Shown: positions 14,934-24,110, numbered from the stretch's first letter. The stretch: DNA of 41,603 nucleotides from Pseudomonadota bacterium (GCA_023444705.1 JAEXMB010000023.1:1-41603), one strand, 5' to 3'. Numbers and translations: made by a program. Notes: a model not told the origin generated them from the letters alone.

Positions 14934-16364
14934 TTACACGCCAAGGGCGCGCTTGACGGCCAGCAGGTCGTTTTGCAACTGGTTGTCGCCCTCCAGCAGC
15001 TCCTCGATCTTGCGGATGCCGTGGATGATGGTGGTGTGGTCGCGCCCGCCAAAGCCGCGGCCGATTTCGGGCAGCGAATGGGTGGTCAGTACTTTGCACA
15101 GGTACATGGCCAATTGGCGCGGGCGGGCCAGCGGGCGGGCACGGCGCGCGCTGTGCATGTCGCTCAGGCGCAAGCGGTAGTGTTCGCACACGGCTTTCTG
15201 GATATCGGCGATGCCGACCTTGCGCTCGGCCACCGACAACAGGTCGCGCAGCAGGCGCTCGGCACCTTCGGTGGTAACAGGGGTATTGGTCAGTTCGGCA
15301 TGGGCGATCAGGCGCGACAGCGCACCTTCAAGTTCGCGCGTGCTGGTGGCGATCTTGTCGGCCAGCATATCCAGCACCTCGGCAGGAACGTCGCGCTTCA
15401 TCAGCGCGCATTTGAGGTCAAGCATCTCGCGGCGCTGGGCGGCGTCAAGGGGCGCGATCTCGGTCACCATGCCGCCGTTAAGGCGCGATTGCAGGCGCGG
15501 GCCAAGGCCGGTCATTTCCGACGGCGCGCGGTCGGCGGTGACCACGACCTGCTTGCCGTTGTCGATCAGCGCGTTGATGGTGTGAAAGAATTCTTCCTGC
15601 GTTGATTCCTTGCCGCAGATGAACTGGATGTCGTCGATCATCAGCACGTCGATGGAGCGCAGGTGCGCCTTGAATGCCATCGTGTCTTTGAAACGCAGGG
15701 CACGCACGAACTGATACATGAATTTTTCCGCCGACATATAGACCACGCGCGCCTGGGGGCGGGTGGCGCGTGCATGGGCGGCGATGGCGTGCAGCAGGTG
15801 CGTCTTGCCAAGGCCGACGCGGCTGTGAATCACCAGCGGGTTGAAGCCCGCGCTGTCACCGTCGGCGACCTTGCGCGCGCTGGCGGCGGCAAAGGCGTTG
15901 GGCGGGGCGATCAGATAGCTGTCAAAGGTCATGCGCGCATCAATGGGCGACGACAGGCCGGTCGGATCGGTATCTTCGAGCAGCGCACTGGCGGGATCAG
16001 CACCCGCGGGCCTGGCGAAGCTGACGACGCTGCCGTCGGCGGGGGCGGCGGCGTTGACGCGGCGCGCGATGACTTCCACGCGCACCAGCGGCATGTCGCC
16101 GGCATATTGCGCCTGCCACAGTGCCATGATGCGGTCATTATAATGCGTGCGTACCCAGTCGCGGATCAGGCGGGTGGGGGCGGCCAGTTCCAGCGTGCCG
16201 GCTGACAGGCCCAGCACCGTCACGGGCGCAATCCAGCTGCGGTAGGCGGTTTCGCCTGCCTCGGCCTGCAGCAACGCCTTGATGGCGTCAAAACGGATGG
16301 CAAGCTCTGCGGAAGAAAGGCCGGAAGAAGTGGCAGTCGTGGTTCCGGCGGCGCGTTCAAACAT
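14934..16364 (-). CDS. dnaA: chromosomal replication initiator DnaA
   Basis: DnaA binds 9-bp boxes at the origin and melts DNA to load DnaB. The 476-residue protein has the N-terminal interaction domain (about 20-100, with YRSWIAPVTVLGL), a variable linker, the AAA+ domain with P-loop SRVGLGKTHLL (181-191) and Walker B VLMIDDIQF (240-248), and the C-terminal DNA-binding domain with GRDHTTIIHGIRKIE. The first P-loop glycine is Ser and the second residue Arg; I recall Ser at this place in some rhizobial DnaA, so activity is probably not lost. GGGATGA precedes the ATG. Upstream lies a 610-base noncoding region with a DnaA box beside the likely promoter, which suggests autoregulation. Confidence 0.97.
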   Translation of the reverse strand: MFERAAGTTTATSSGLSSAELAIRFDAIKALLQAEAGETAYRSWIAPVTVLGLSAGTLELAAPTRLIRDWVRTHYNDRIMALWQAQYAGDMPLVRVEVIARRVNAAAPADGSVVSFARPAGADPASALLEDTDPTGLSSPIDARMTFDSYLIAPPNAFAAASARKVADGDSAGFNPLVIHSRVGLGKTHLLHAIAAHARATRPQARVVYMSAEKFMYQFVRALRFKDTMAFKAHLRSIDVLMIDDIQFICGKESTQEEFFHTINALIDNGKQVVVTADRAPSEMTGLGPRLQSRLNGGMVTEIAPLDAAQRREMLDLKCALMKRDVPAEVLDMLADKIATSTRELEGALSRLIAHAELTNTPVTTEGAERLLRDLLSVAERKVGIADIQKAVCEHYRLRLSDMHSARRARPLARPRQLAMYLCKVLTTHSLPEIGRGFGGRDHTTIIHGIRKIEELLEGDNQLQNDLLAVKRALGV

Positions 16365-16638
16365 CGATCAGTCATCCCAAAAATCGAGCGAAAAAAAGCG
16401 CGCGGATCGCGGCCCTTCTCCAAGAAAACAACGGACAGAACATCCGCTGCGGCAGCTAAAATTCGCTGAAACCAGCCGTATCGTGCGTGCTGCTTTTCAT
16501 GGTGAAAAACAGTGCGGCGCGACACCCTGAAAGCGGGCTTCAAACGCTTCGTCCATATGATGTGCGGGCTTGGAAAAATGCGTGGAAAGCCTTTGTTTCC
16601 AGCGTTTTTTGAGCATCACAGTCTGTCGAAGTAGGGGG

Positions 16639-16667
16639 AGAATACATACGCCTCGGATGAGTCGCAA
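16639..16667 (-). promoter_or_regulatory. likely dnaA promoter
   Basis: On the minus strand TTGCGA (16667-16662), 17-base spacer, TATTCT (16644-16639). It predicts a leader of roughly 270 bases. The DnaA box ends 8 bases upstream of the -35. Confidence 0.5.
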
Positions 16668-16675
16668 GCACGCAT

Positions 16676-16684
16676 TGTGGATAA
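16676..16684 (-). promoter_or_regulatory. DnaA box, perfect TTATCCACA
   Basis: TTATCCACA on the minus strand matches the DnaA-box consensus at every base. It lies just upstream of the putative dnaA promoter. Confidence 0.8.
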
Positions 16685-16922
16685 AATCAAAAAAGCAAGA
16701 AACATGCTTTTTGCGCGTGAAACACAAAAAATTTTTGACACGTTTTTCATGAACACAGAGTCGCCGCAATGCAACAGCACATGATTCACGCCGTGCGATT
16801 CTGCGCGCAACTGCATGTGATAAAAAAATGTCGTTGCTTGACGCTGTATAGATGCGCGCCCCTTGCGCATGTGTAACGTCGTTGTGCGCGCGACGTGTGT
16901 TGCATCGCACGCGCGGCGCATA

Positions 16923-16956
16923 AAAAAACACCGCCGTATTTCCGGCGGTGTTTTTT
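16923..16956 (-). terminator. terminator after rpsT
   Basis: CACCGCCG (16929-16936) and CGGCGGTG (16943-16950) pair around 6 bases, with six A and six T outside the arms. It starts 18 bases after the rpsT stop and looks bidirectional. Confidence 0.9.
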
Positions 16957-16974
16957 GAAAGCAGAGGATAAAGC

Positions 16975-17244
16975 TTATTTCGCTTTGATCGACTTGACCG
17001 CTTTGCTCAGGCGCGAGATTTTGCGCGCGGCGGTTTTCTTGTGCAGGATGCCTTTGCCGGCGGTGCGCTGCAGCTGGGGCTGTGCGGCCTTCAGTGCTTC
17101 GCTTGCTGCCTTTACGTCGCCCGACTTGATCGCTTCTTCTACCTTGCGCACGGCGCTGCGGGTGGCCGACAGGCGGCTCTTGTTGACAACAGCTTTGCGG
17201 CCGTTGCTGCGGATGCGTTTCTTGGCGGATTTGTGCATAGCCAT
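16975..17244 (-). CDS. rpsT: 30S ribosomal protein bS20
   Basis: The 89-residue, Lys/Arg/Ala-rich helical protein begins MAMHKSAKKRIRSN, matching the usual MANHKSAxKR start of bS20, so the first Met (17244) rather than Met3 is chosen. It binds 16S rRNA early in 30S assembly. rpsT next to dnaA is a familiar alphaproteobacterial arrangement. Its promoter (17334-17362) has a DnaA box two bases upstream of the -35 (17365-17373), hinting at a link between DnaA and this gene. It is monocistronic, with its own terminator. Confidence 0.97.
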   Translation of the reverse strand: MAMHKSAKKRIRSNGRKAVVNKSRLSATRSAVRKVEEAIKSGDVKAASEALKAAQPQLQRTAGKGILHKKTAARKISRLSKAVKSIKAK

Positions 17245-17333
17245 GATGGTCGTCTACTCTTTCTTAAATAGGCGCGCGGCCCTTGCCGCACGCGAGAATC
17301 GTTGCCTGCGCCTACCTTGCGCAGAGAGTGCTG

Positions 17334-17362
17334 TTTTTAGTGGGCTTTTCGGGAAAAGTCAA
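17334..17362 (-). promoter_or_regulatory. rpsT promoter
   Basis: On the minus strand TTGACT (17362-17357), 17-base spacer, TAAAAA (17339-17334), about 90 bases before the rpsT start. Both hexamers are good. Confidence 0.65.
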
Positions 17363-17364
17363 GC

Positions 17365-17373
17365 TGTGGACAA
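17365..17373 (-). promoter_or_regulatory. DnaA box variant TTGTCCACA
   Basis: TTGTCCACA differs from the TTATCCACA consensus at one position and is a known functional variant in other bacteria. It ends two bases from the rpsT -35 and is followed on the other side by an AT-rich stretch (17390-17424). Confidence 0.6.
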
Positions 17374-17455
17374 GACTGTCGGCGGCAAAAGTTAATATGT
17401 TGATTTTAATGGGTAAATTATCAATGCAGGGCAGTGCGAAACCCCCTGTTTGGCC

Positions 17456-17483
17456 TTGTTTATACGCATACTCTCTGTAAAAT
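17456..17483 (+). promoter_or_regulatory. promoter of the unknown gene at 17527
   Basis: TTGTTT (17456-17461), 16-base spacer, TAAAAT (17478-17483; 5 of 6 match), about 45 bases before the start codon. Confidence 0.5.
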
Positions 17484-17526
17484 AACCGGTGATCCCCCTG
17501 ATTCACGCCGCACACAGAGGCCGCCC

Positions 17527-18189
17527 ATGACCGCCGCCGCCACGCTGACCCGCCTGCAATGGCAACAACGCAACCACGACATCGCCTATCACAGCGACAT
17601 CTGGCAGTTGCCGCCCCAGCGCAGCCTGACGCATATGACGCTACACCAGACCAAATACATGGGCGCGCTGGCCGCGGCCTTGAGCGCCAACGATGCGCAT
17701 GCGGTGCGCAAGTTGCTGACCGATGCCTTTGCCATCACGCTGGCCACCGCCAATATCCTCAATCAGGATCTCTCCGCACAGGTGACGGACTGCGCGCCCA
17801 AAGTCGGCGATCTCGGCGGGCTTGGCTGCGTGCTGTCGCGCACGGGGGCGGCGCAGTGCGACGTGTTTGATGCGCAGCAGGTGACGTTGCGCTATGCCAC
17901 GCTCTGCGGTGCGATGGCCAAGGCCTGCGAGGCTTTCGATCATGCCGAGGATTATCCGTCGCGCAAAGTCATGGCCACATGCAATGCCGACATCTGCCGT
18001 CTGGTCATCAGCCTGGCCGCCGCGCGCAATATCGATTTGCCAAACGCTTATCAGGCGCGCATGGCGCAGGTGGAAGCAAAAGCCGTCTTCAACGCGCAGA
18101 TCGAAAAAACGCGCAGCGACAAGCCCGCCATCGCCAAAGAAAATGCCGCACCGGACAGCCGGCGCGGCACCATCCATCAGCATCGCTGA
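17527..18189 (+). CDS. hypothetical helical protein
   Basis: The 220-residue product is predicted to be mostly helical, with conserved-looking stretches WQQRNHDIAYHSDIWQLP, HMTLHQTKYMGALAAAL and AFAITLATANILNQDLS in the first half and a charged tail. The layout of a tryptophan-containing start followed by a helix and a second helix rich in Ala/Thr loosely recalls MazG-like NTP pyrophosphatases, but the acidic metal-binding residues expected there are not evident, so I do not assign that function. The ATG at 17527 has AGAGG 8 bases upstream; the frame is open further back but not needed. It diverges from rpsT and converges with the enoyl-CoA hydratase gene, the stops being 9 bases apart. Confidence 0.85.
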   Translation: MTAAATLTRLQWQQRNHDIAYHSDIWQLPPQRSLTHMTLHQTKYMGALAAALSANDAHAVRKLLTDAFAITLATANILNQDLSAQVTDCAPKVGDLGGLGCVLSRTGAAQCDVFDAQQVTLRYATLCGAMAKACEAFDHAEDYPSRKVMATCNADICRLVISLAAARNIDLPNAYQARMAQVEAKAVFNAQIEKTRSDKPAIAKENAAPDSRRGTIHQHR

Positions 18190-18198
18190 TCGTTTCTT

Positions 18199-18975
18199 TT
18201 ATTGATCCTTGAACGCGGCCTTGCGCTTTTCGGCAAAGGCGGCCATGCCTTCTTTTTGGTCGTGGCTGGCAAAGCTTGAATGGAACAGGCGGCGCTCAAA
18301 ACGCAGGCCATCGGTCAGCGAGGTTTCGTAGGCGTAATTCACCGCCTCTTTCACCATCATGCTGGCGGGGATGCTGAAGCTGGCGATCTTCTCCGCTGTC
18401 TTCATCGCTTCGGCCATCAGGTCTGCGGCAGGCACCACGCGCGCAACCAGGCCGCTGCGCTCGGCTTCCTCGGCATCCATCATGCGGCCCGTCAGGCACA
18501 TTTCCATTGCCTTTGACTTGCCGATGGCGCGCGTCAGGCGTTGCGTGCCGCCCGCACCCGGAATGGTGCCGATGGTGATTTCGGGCTGGCCGAATTTGGC
18601 TGTGTCGGCGGCGATGATCAGATCACACATCATCGCCAGTTCGCAGCCGCCGCCAAGCGCATAGCCGGACACGGCGGCGATGACGGGTTTGCGGCAATGG
18701 GAAATACGCTCCCAGTTGCGGGTGATGAAATCTTCGCGGTAGACGTCCATGAAGGTCTTGGCGGCCATTTCCTTGATGTCCGCCCCGGCGGCAAAGGCCT
18801 TTTCCGATCCGGTCAGGATGGTGACGGCGATGGCGCTGTCATCCTCGATAGCGGTGACGGCCGCCGTCAGTTCGTCCATCAACTGCTGGCACAGCGCATT
18901 GAGCGCCTGGGGGCGGTTGAGGGTGATGACGGCGACGCGGCCCTTGTGTTCGACGTTCAGCATTTCATACGACAT
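18199..18975 (-). CDS. enoyl-CoA hydratase (crotonase family)
   Basis: Enoyl-CoA hydratases add water to trans-2-enoyl-CoA in beta-oxidation and related pathways. The 258-residue product has the CoA-binding N-terminal half with AAGADIKEM (oxyanion-hole loop), GYALGGGCELAMMCDL with catalytic Glu112, and FGQPEITIGTIPGAGGTQRL with the second catalytic Glu132. Both glutamates are present, supporting true hydratase activity over other crotonase reactions. AAGGAGCA precedes the start. It is the last of four minus-strand genes with the secreted unknown, mutM and a coiled-coil protein, an association with mutM that recurs in alphaproteobacteria. Substrate length cannot be read from the sequence. Confidence 0.94.
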   Translation of the reverse strand: MSYEMLNVEHKGRVAVITLNRPQALNALCQQLMDELTAAVTAIEDDSAIAVTILTGSEKAFAAGADIKEMAAKTFMDVYREDFITRNWERISHCRKPVIAAVSGYALGGGCELAMMCDLIIAADTAKFGQPEITIGTIPGAGGTQRLTRAIGKSKAMEMCLTGRMMDAEEAERSGLVARVVPAADLMAEAMKTAEKIASFSIPASMMVKEAVNYAYETSLTDGLRFERRLFHSSFASHDQKEGMAAFAEKRKAAFKDQ

Positions 18976-19011
18976 GGCATGTTGCTCCTTGGTGGATAGG
19001 GGATGTGGTGA

Positions 19012-19470
19012 TTACCAGTTGGGTGCGGATTTGTGGCGGTTGCGCACTTCCGGCGGAATGGGCTGGAGGTGAAAGGTCACGCCGCGCTGGCCGGTAAAGC
19101 GGATGGTGAGCAGCTCCTCGCTGCGGCGGCTCCAGACTTGCGGGTTTTCCGCGCGCCAGCCAAGGGCGGGCAGGGTCTCGCCGTAGTATTTCAGCACCTC
19201 GACCTCGCCATGCGGACAATCCATGCTGATCTCGGCAATGCGGCCTTCGGGGGTGTCGAACATGACCAGCGTGTCGGGTTTTTCTTCCATGCCGGGCATC
19301 AGCGGCAGGTCGCTGGCGATGCTGCTGTAGACCGTCTGCGTAAACGTGTTCTGCACGGGGGCGGATTGTTCCTGCGCCGCGCTCTGTCCTTTTTCCTGCG
19401 CGCAGGCGGGCGGAGCCGTGATGACGGCGGCGGCAAGGCAGAGCGCAACAATAGACAGAACGCGTTTCAT
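19012..19470 (-). CDS. secreted protein of unknown function
   Basis: The 152-residue product has a Sec signal peptide (about 1-24, cleavage likely after ACA, before QEKGQ). The mature part opens with a Gln/Ser-rich linker and continues as a compact domain with SDLPLMPGM, FDTPEGRIAEISMDCPHGE and YYGETLPALGWR. The end of that stretch resembles domains in which a helix ending in LGW precedes beta strands, as in several small periplasmic proteins. The start at 19470 is the Met immediately before the signal peptide, although no clear Shine-Dalgarno stands there; longer versions overlap mutM in another frame. It lies 49 bases after mutM and 36 before the hydratase gene. Confidence 0.85.
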   Translation of the reverse strand: MKRVLSIVALCLAAAVITAPPACAQEKGQSAAQEQSAPVQNTFTQTVYSSIASDLPLMPGMEEKPDTLVMFDTPEGRIAEISMDCPHGEVEVLKYYGETLPALGWRAENPQVWSRRSEELLTIRFTGQRGVTFHLQPIPPEVRNRHKSAPNW

Positions 19471-19519
19471 GGGTAAGAGCCTAGCCTTTTCACCCGCGCC
19501 TGACAATGTCATGCGCGGC

Positions 19520-20338
19520 TTATTTCTGACAATCGGGGCAGTAAAAGGTTGATCTGCCGCCTTGTATGCTGCGCGCGATATGTCCGGTGCAGCCGCGGCG
19601 CTGGCATTTGTCGCCCGCGCGGCCATAGACGCGCCACTGGTCCTGATAATAGCCAAGCTCGCCGTCGGTCTGCACATAGTCGCGCAAGGAACTGCCGCCC
19701 GCGTCGATGGATTGTTGCAACACCACGCGCACCTGCCTGACCAGTTCGCGCAATTGCGCCGATGAAGCGTCGCCCGCGGGCATGTGCGGATTGATGCGCG
19801 CGCGATACAGCGCCTCCGCCGCATAGATATTGCCGACACCGACGACGGTTTGCTGGTCCATCAGTGCAACCTTGATGGCGCTGCGCTTGTTGGCGAGCGT
19901 GTCGCGCAGATAGGCGGCGCTAAAATCCTCGCTGAACGGCTCCGGCCCCAGATGGGCGAAGAAGCGGTGATGGTCAAGGCTGGCCTCGTCCGAGACCTCG
20001 ACCAAGCCAAAGCGCCGCGCGTCGTTATAGACAAGACGGTCGCCGCGCGCGGTGGTCAGGGCGAAATGATCGTGCTTTTCCGATGCGTCGGGATTAATGG
20101 TGACGCGGCCCGTCATGCCAAGATGCAGGATCATCACGCGCCCGCTTTTGACGGGGATGATGATGTATTTGGCGCGGCGCTTGAGAGTGGTGACCTGTTC
20201 TCCCGCGAAAGTCGCCAGTGCTTTGGGGATGGGCAGGCGCAGTTGCTTGCTGAACACCTCGATGCTGTCGATGCGTTGCTTGTTCAAAACCTTGGCCATG
20301 CCGCGCATGACTGTTTCGACCTCGGGTAATTCTGGCAC
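19520..20338 (-). CDS. mutM: formamidopyrimidine-DNA glycosylase MutM (GTG start)
   Basis: MutM removes 8-oxoguanine and formamidopyrimidines and cleaves the abasic site by beta/delta elimination. The catalytic residue is the N-terminal proline exposed after Met removal, so the start must be the GTG at 20338, which gives M-PELPEVETV with Pro2 and Glu3; GGAGAG lies 7 bases before it. The 272-residue product also has the KRRAKYI lysine region, the central helix-two-turn-helix (VVGVGNIYAAEALYRA) and a C-terminal zinc finger with Cys pairs in CQRRGC and CPDC. The first pair is spaced by four residues, a spacing I associate with alphaproteobacterial forms. Confidence 0.96.
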   Translation of the reverse strand: MPELPEVETVMRGMAKVLNKQRIDSIEVFSKQLRLPIPKALATFAGEQVTTLKRRAKYIIIPVKSGRVMILHLGMTGRVTINPDASEKHDHFALTTARGDRLVYNDARRFGLVEVSDEASLDHHRFFAHLGPEPFSEDFSAAYLRDTLANKRSAIKVALMDQQTVVGVGNIYAAEALYRARINPHMPAGDASSAQLRELVRQVRVVLQQSIDAGGSSLRDYVQTDGELGYYQDQWRVYGRAGDKCQRRGCTGHIARSIQGGRSTFYCPDCQK

Positions 20339-20449
20339 GTTACACTCTCCGCCGTGATGAACCGCTTGATATAAGGTGGCGTTGCGGGCCTGCGGCGTCA
20401 ATGCGCAAGGAAGGCATCAGCGCTCAAAAACAAGCACGGGCGGCTGATT

Positions 20450-21142
20450 TTACGGGGATTTGCGGCCCAGGGGCAGGCGGGGTGCGCGCAAAACGGTATC
20501 CTGCGACAGGGCGGGCGGTTCTTGCGGGGGCGGCGCTATGGCGGCGGCGATGTCGTCAAGGCGGTGGGGCGCGATGCGCGCAACGCAGGCGCCGGTGATG
20601 GCGCGCAGGTCGTCGCCGTCGGCGGCGACGGTTTTGGTCGGGTCGGGATAGGTGCTGCCGTCTATGACCAGGCGGCTGTAATCATAGAAATACATGGTGA
20701 TGTCGTCATTGAACGACGAGCCGGAGAACCAGATGCGAAAGGCGGGCTTGTGGTCCTTGATAAAGCTCAGGCCCTCTTTCGCCTCGTCGGCGGTGGCGTA
20801 ATGGGCGCGGATGGTGACGCTGCCGCCCATCGCAATATCGTGTTCGCGCGCGATGATAAAGCGGCGCTTGTCGCTGTCTTCGGGTAAACCTTCAAGCACG
20901 CGGATGATTGGCCCGATTTCTGTTTCGGCCGTGGCCAGCAGGGCGTCAAGCCTGCGTTGTTTTTCTTCCTGCTCCAGCAGGCGCTGGGCCGCCGCCCCGC
21001 CGCGTTCGAGGACTGCCTGACGCTCCAGTTCGGCGCGCGCAGTTTCGCCGCGCTTTTGCACCTGATCTTCGATTTTCTTCTGGCGCGCGGCGGCGGCGAG
21101 GAAATCCTGGGCCTTGCTGGTGTGATCGGAGGGGTTTGACAT
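20450..21142 (-). CDS. hypothetical protein with N-terminal coiled coil
   Basis: The 230-residue product begins with about 75 residues of charged helix rich in Gln, Arg, Glu and Ala (KIEDQVQKRGETARAELERQ and onward), likely a coiled coil. A globular domain follows (about 75-190) with alternating beta strands, among them FIIAREHDI, VTIRAHYATADEA, FRIWFSG and TMYFYDYSRLVIDG, then a Pro-rich tail. No signal peptide. No family recognised. It starts at 21142 with a good promoter at 21179-21207 but no clear Shine-Dalgarno. mutM begins 111 bases downstream on the same strand, so the genes may be cotranscribed. Confidence 0.85.
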   Translation of the reverse strand: MSNPSDHTSKAQDFLAAAARQKKIEDQVQKRGETARAELERQAVLERGGAAAQRLLEQEEKQRRLDALLATAETEIGPIIRVLEGLPEDSDKRRFIIAREHDIAMGGSVTIRAHYATADEAKEGLSFIKDHKPAFRIWFSGSSFNDDITMYFYDYSRLVIDGSTYPDPTKTVAADGDDLRAITGACVARIAPHRLDDIAAAIAPPPQEPPALSQDTVLRAPRLPLGRKSP

Positions 21143-21178
21143 GGGTGACGATGAATCGCTGGTGATTGGGATGCCTTG

Positions 21179-21207
21179 ACTTTATGAAATTAACATAATT
21201 CTGTCAA
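21179..21207 (-). promoter_or_regulatory. promoter of the coiled-coil protein gene
   Basis: On the minus strand TTGACA (21207-21202), 17-base spacer, TAAAGT (21184-21179), inside a very AT-rich gap; start expected about 30 bases before the ATG at 21142. Confidence 0.65.
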
Positions 21208-21245
21208 TGCTATAAAGTCATTATAAAACAATATGTTGGAAATCA

Positions 21246-21878
21246 TCAGCCGCGCAGGCGCAGGCCCAGCAGGCGCGGGCGGCCATCGGCGTCGCTGTAT
21301 TCCACCATGTTTTCAAGCGCGAGCCCTGCGGCCAGTGCTGCGTTGACGTATTCCGACACGCTATGCACATAGGCTTCGACCATCTGCGTGCCCTGCGCGG
21401 TTTCGAATTTCGCCTGCGCGCCCGCAAGCTGGCGGAAGGGGTGCAGTTCACACATCCATACCACGCCGCCCGCGCGCAGCACGCGGCGGATCTGCGCCAT
21501 CACGGTGTCAAGGTCGTGGATATGCTCCAGCACCAGATTGCCCACAATCACGTCGGCGCTGGCGTCGTCCAGCGGCCAGCGCTGGGTGATATTGTGTTCG
21601 ATGAAGGTCACATGCGGCGCGCGCACGCGCGTACGCGCCTTGTCCAGCATGGCGGGGGAGAAATCAATCGCGGTGACGCGCGTGGCATGTTGCGCCAGAT
21701 AGGCGGTGTTCTTGCCCGTGCCGGCGCCGAATTCCACCACTTGCGCGCCATCCAGCGGCAGGTCCTGCGCGCGCAGCAATGCGGCATCGGCATCGCGCGT
21801 GGCGTTGTCGTTGCTGTCGTAGATGTCCGCCCAGCGCGCATAGGCGTCGCGTGCGGGCATGACGGGCAAGTCGGACAT
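21246..21878 (-). CDS. class I SAM-dependent methyltransferase
   Basis: The 210-residue product has the Rossmann methyltransferase motifs: motif I VVEFGAGTGKNT (about 47-58), acidic end of strand 2 in VTAIDFSPAML, motif II/III region FIEHNITQRWPLDDASADVIV and motif IV LVLEHIHDLD, followed by RRVLRAGGVVWMCE. This pattern is like the UbiE/Methyltransf_11 group of small-molecule methyltransferases; the YARWADIYD stretch before motif I also occurs in that group. The substrate cannot be told. The start at 21878 has AGGAGCG 8 bases upstream; an earlier in-frame Met at 21905 falls in the groEL terminator and is rejected. Confidence 0.9.
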   Translation of the reverse strand: MSDLPVMPARDAYARWADIYDSNDNATRDADAALLRAQDLPLDGAQVVEFGAGTGKNTAYLAQHATRVTAIDFSPAMLDKARTRVRAPHVTFIEHNITQRWPLDDASADVIVGNLVLEHIHDLDTVMAQIRRVLRAGGVVWMCELHPFRQLAGAQAKFETAQGTQMVEAYVHSVSEYVNAALAAGLALENMVEYSDADGRPRLLGLRLRG

Positions 21879-21905
21879 ATCGGCGCTCCTGTAAAACTCT
21901 CTCAT

Positions 21906-21941
21906 AAAAAGAAGGGCGGGATTGCTCCCGCCCTTCTTTTT
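21906..21941 (-). terminator. terminator after groEL
   Basis: AAAAAGAAGGGCGGG (21906-21920) and its exact complement (21927-21941) enclose a 6-base loop; read on the minus strand it ends in TTTTT. It separates groEL from the methyltransferase gene. Confidence 0.9.
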
Positions 21942-21960
21942 GGTTTCAGTGACCGTTAGA

Positions 21961-23601
<1,641 letters not shown>

Positions 23602-23633
23602 AGTATGTAGCTCCTTTTAAAAGTGAAATTGGA

Positions 23634-23948
23634 TTAGGCGGCCTTCTTGGCTTTTTTGCCTTCGATGATGCCCATGATGTCGGACTCTTTCACCACCAGC
23701 AGCTCTTCGCCGTCGATGGTCACTTCGGTGCCCGACCACTTGGAGAACAGGACGAGGTCGCCTGCCTTCACGTCGAGGGGTTGGATCTTGCCGCTGTCAT
23801 CGCGCAGGCCGTTGCCGACGGCAACCACTTCGCCTTGCGCGGGCTTTTCCTTGGCGGTATCGGGAATGATGATGCCGCCCGCAGTCTTTGCATCGCTTTC
23901 AAGCCGACGCAGCAGGACGCGGTCGTGGAGAGGACGGAATTTGGTCAT
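23634..23948 (-). CDS. groES: co-chaperonin GroES (10 kDa)
   Basis: The 104-residue product is the heptameric lid of GroEL: MTKFRPLHDRVLLRRLESD, the mobile loop (residues about 16-32, TAGGIIIPDTA) and the DLVLFSKWSGTEV core. The start at 23948 has AGGAGA upstream and matches GroES N-termini; the frame extends 20 codons further but that part is not conserved. The C-terminus carries a short Lys/Ala tail (GKKAKKAA). The CIRCE element lies about 60 bases upstream. Confidence 0.98.
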   Translation of the reverse strand: MTKFRPLHDRVLLRRLESDAKTAGGIIIPDTAKEKPAQGEVVAVGNGLRDDSGKIQPLDVKAGDLVLFSKWSGTEVTIDGEELLVVKESDIMGIIEGKKAKKAA

Positions 23949-24007
23949 AGGGGTATCTCCTGATATGACTTTCGCGGATATGGATTGCCGGGGTTTGAGC
24001 CTCACCA

Positions 24008-24034
24008 TGAGCGCTCTCCCGCCGCGAGTGCTAA
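24008..24034 (-). promoter_or_regulatory. CIRCE element (HrcA operator) of groESL
   Basis: On the minus strand TTAGCACTC (24034-24026), 9-base spacer, then GAGCGCTCA (24016-24008). The first arm is a perfect consensus; the second matches GAGTGCTAA at 7 of 9 positions. Position just after the promoter fits HrcA repression of heat-shock genes. Confidence 0.85.
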
Positions 24035-24035
24035 A

Positions 24036-24064
24036 TACCTAGCCGCATCGCGCCGTCTTTTCAA
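24036..24064 (-). promoter_or_regulatory. groESL promoter
   Basis: On the minus strand TTGAAA (24064-24059), 17-base spacer, TAGGTA (24041-24036), directly before the CIRCE. TTGAAA with this spacing fits an RpoH (sigma32) type -35 better than sigma70; the -10 is weak for either. Confidence 0.5.
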
Positions 24065-24079
24065 TACCCTGATGCGTCA

Positions 24080-24105
24080 AAAACCCCGCATTGGCGCGGG
24101 GTTTT
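24080..24105 (-). terminator. terminator after the lipoprotein gene at 24196
   Basis: AAAACCCCGC (24080-24089) and GCGGGGTTTT (24096-24105) form a 10-base stem with 6-base loop; on the minus strand it ends in a T run. It lies only about 15 bases upstream of the groESL -35. Confidence 0.8.
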
Positions 24106-24110
24106 AGGTG

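Larger units (their letters stand above)
16365..16974. other. 610-base noncoding region between dnaA and rpsT; candidate replication-control region
   Basis: I find no convincing gene here. It holds a consensus DnaA box (16676-16684), a likely dnaA promoter (16639-16667), an AT-rich stretch (about 16676-16760) with an inverted repeat AAAAAGCA / TGCTTTTT (16690-16697 and 16705-16712), a small hairpin in the presumed dnaA leader (TGGAAA near 16581, TTTCCA near 16594), and the rpsT terminator at the far end. One consensus box is few for an origin, so this may instead be only a dnaA control region. Confidence 0.5.

Noticed and set aside
12983..14956. 657-codon open frame on the plus strand opposite dsbD
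   Set aside because: It mirrors the dsbD codons in a GC-rich region; composition is His/Arg/Gln-rich without domains, and dsbD itself is unmistakable.
15801..15824. Altered P-loop (SRVGLGKT) of DnaA as a sign of inactivity
   Set aside because: The essential G-x-GKT part is intact and I recall Ser at the first position in some alphaproteobacterial DnaA proteins.
16735..16740. Plus-strand TTGACA in the dnaA/rpsT gap
   Set aside because: No reasonable -10 at 16-18 bases and no plus-strand gene follows, only rpsT in antisense; a small RNA is possible but unsupported.
16497..16931. 144-codon minus-strand frame in the dnaA/rpsT gap
   Set aside because: No ribosome site, overlaps the DnaA box, promoter and rpsT terminator, and amino-acid composition is not protein-like.
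17392..17409. Two TTAA tetramers resembling a CtrA full site
   Set aside because: The spacing is 10 bases, not the 7 required for the full CtrA motif.
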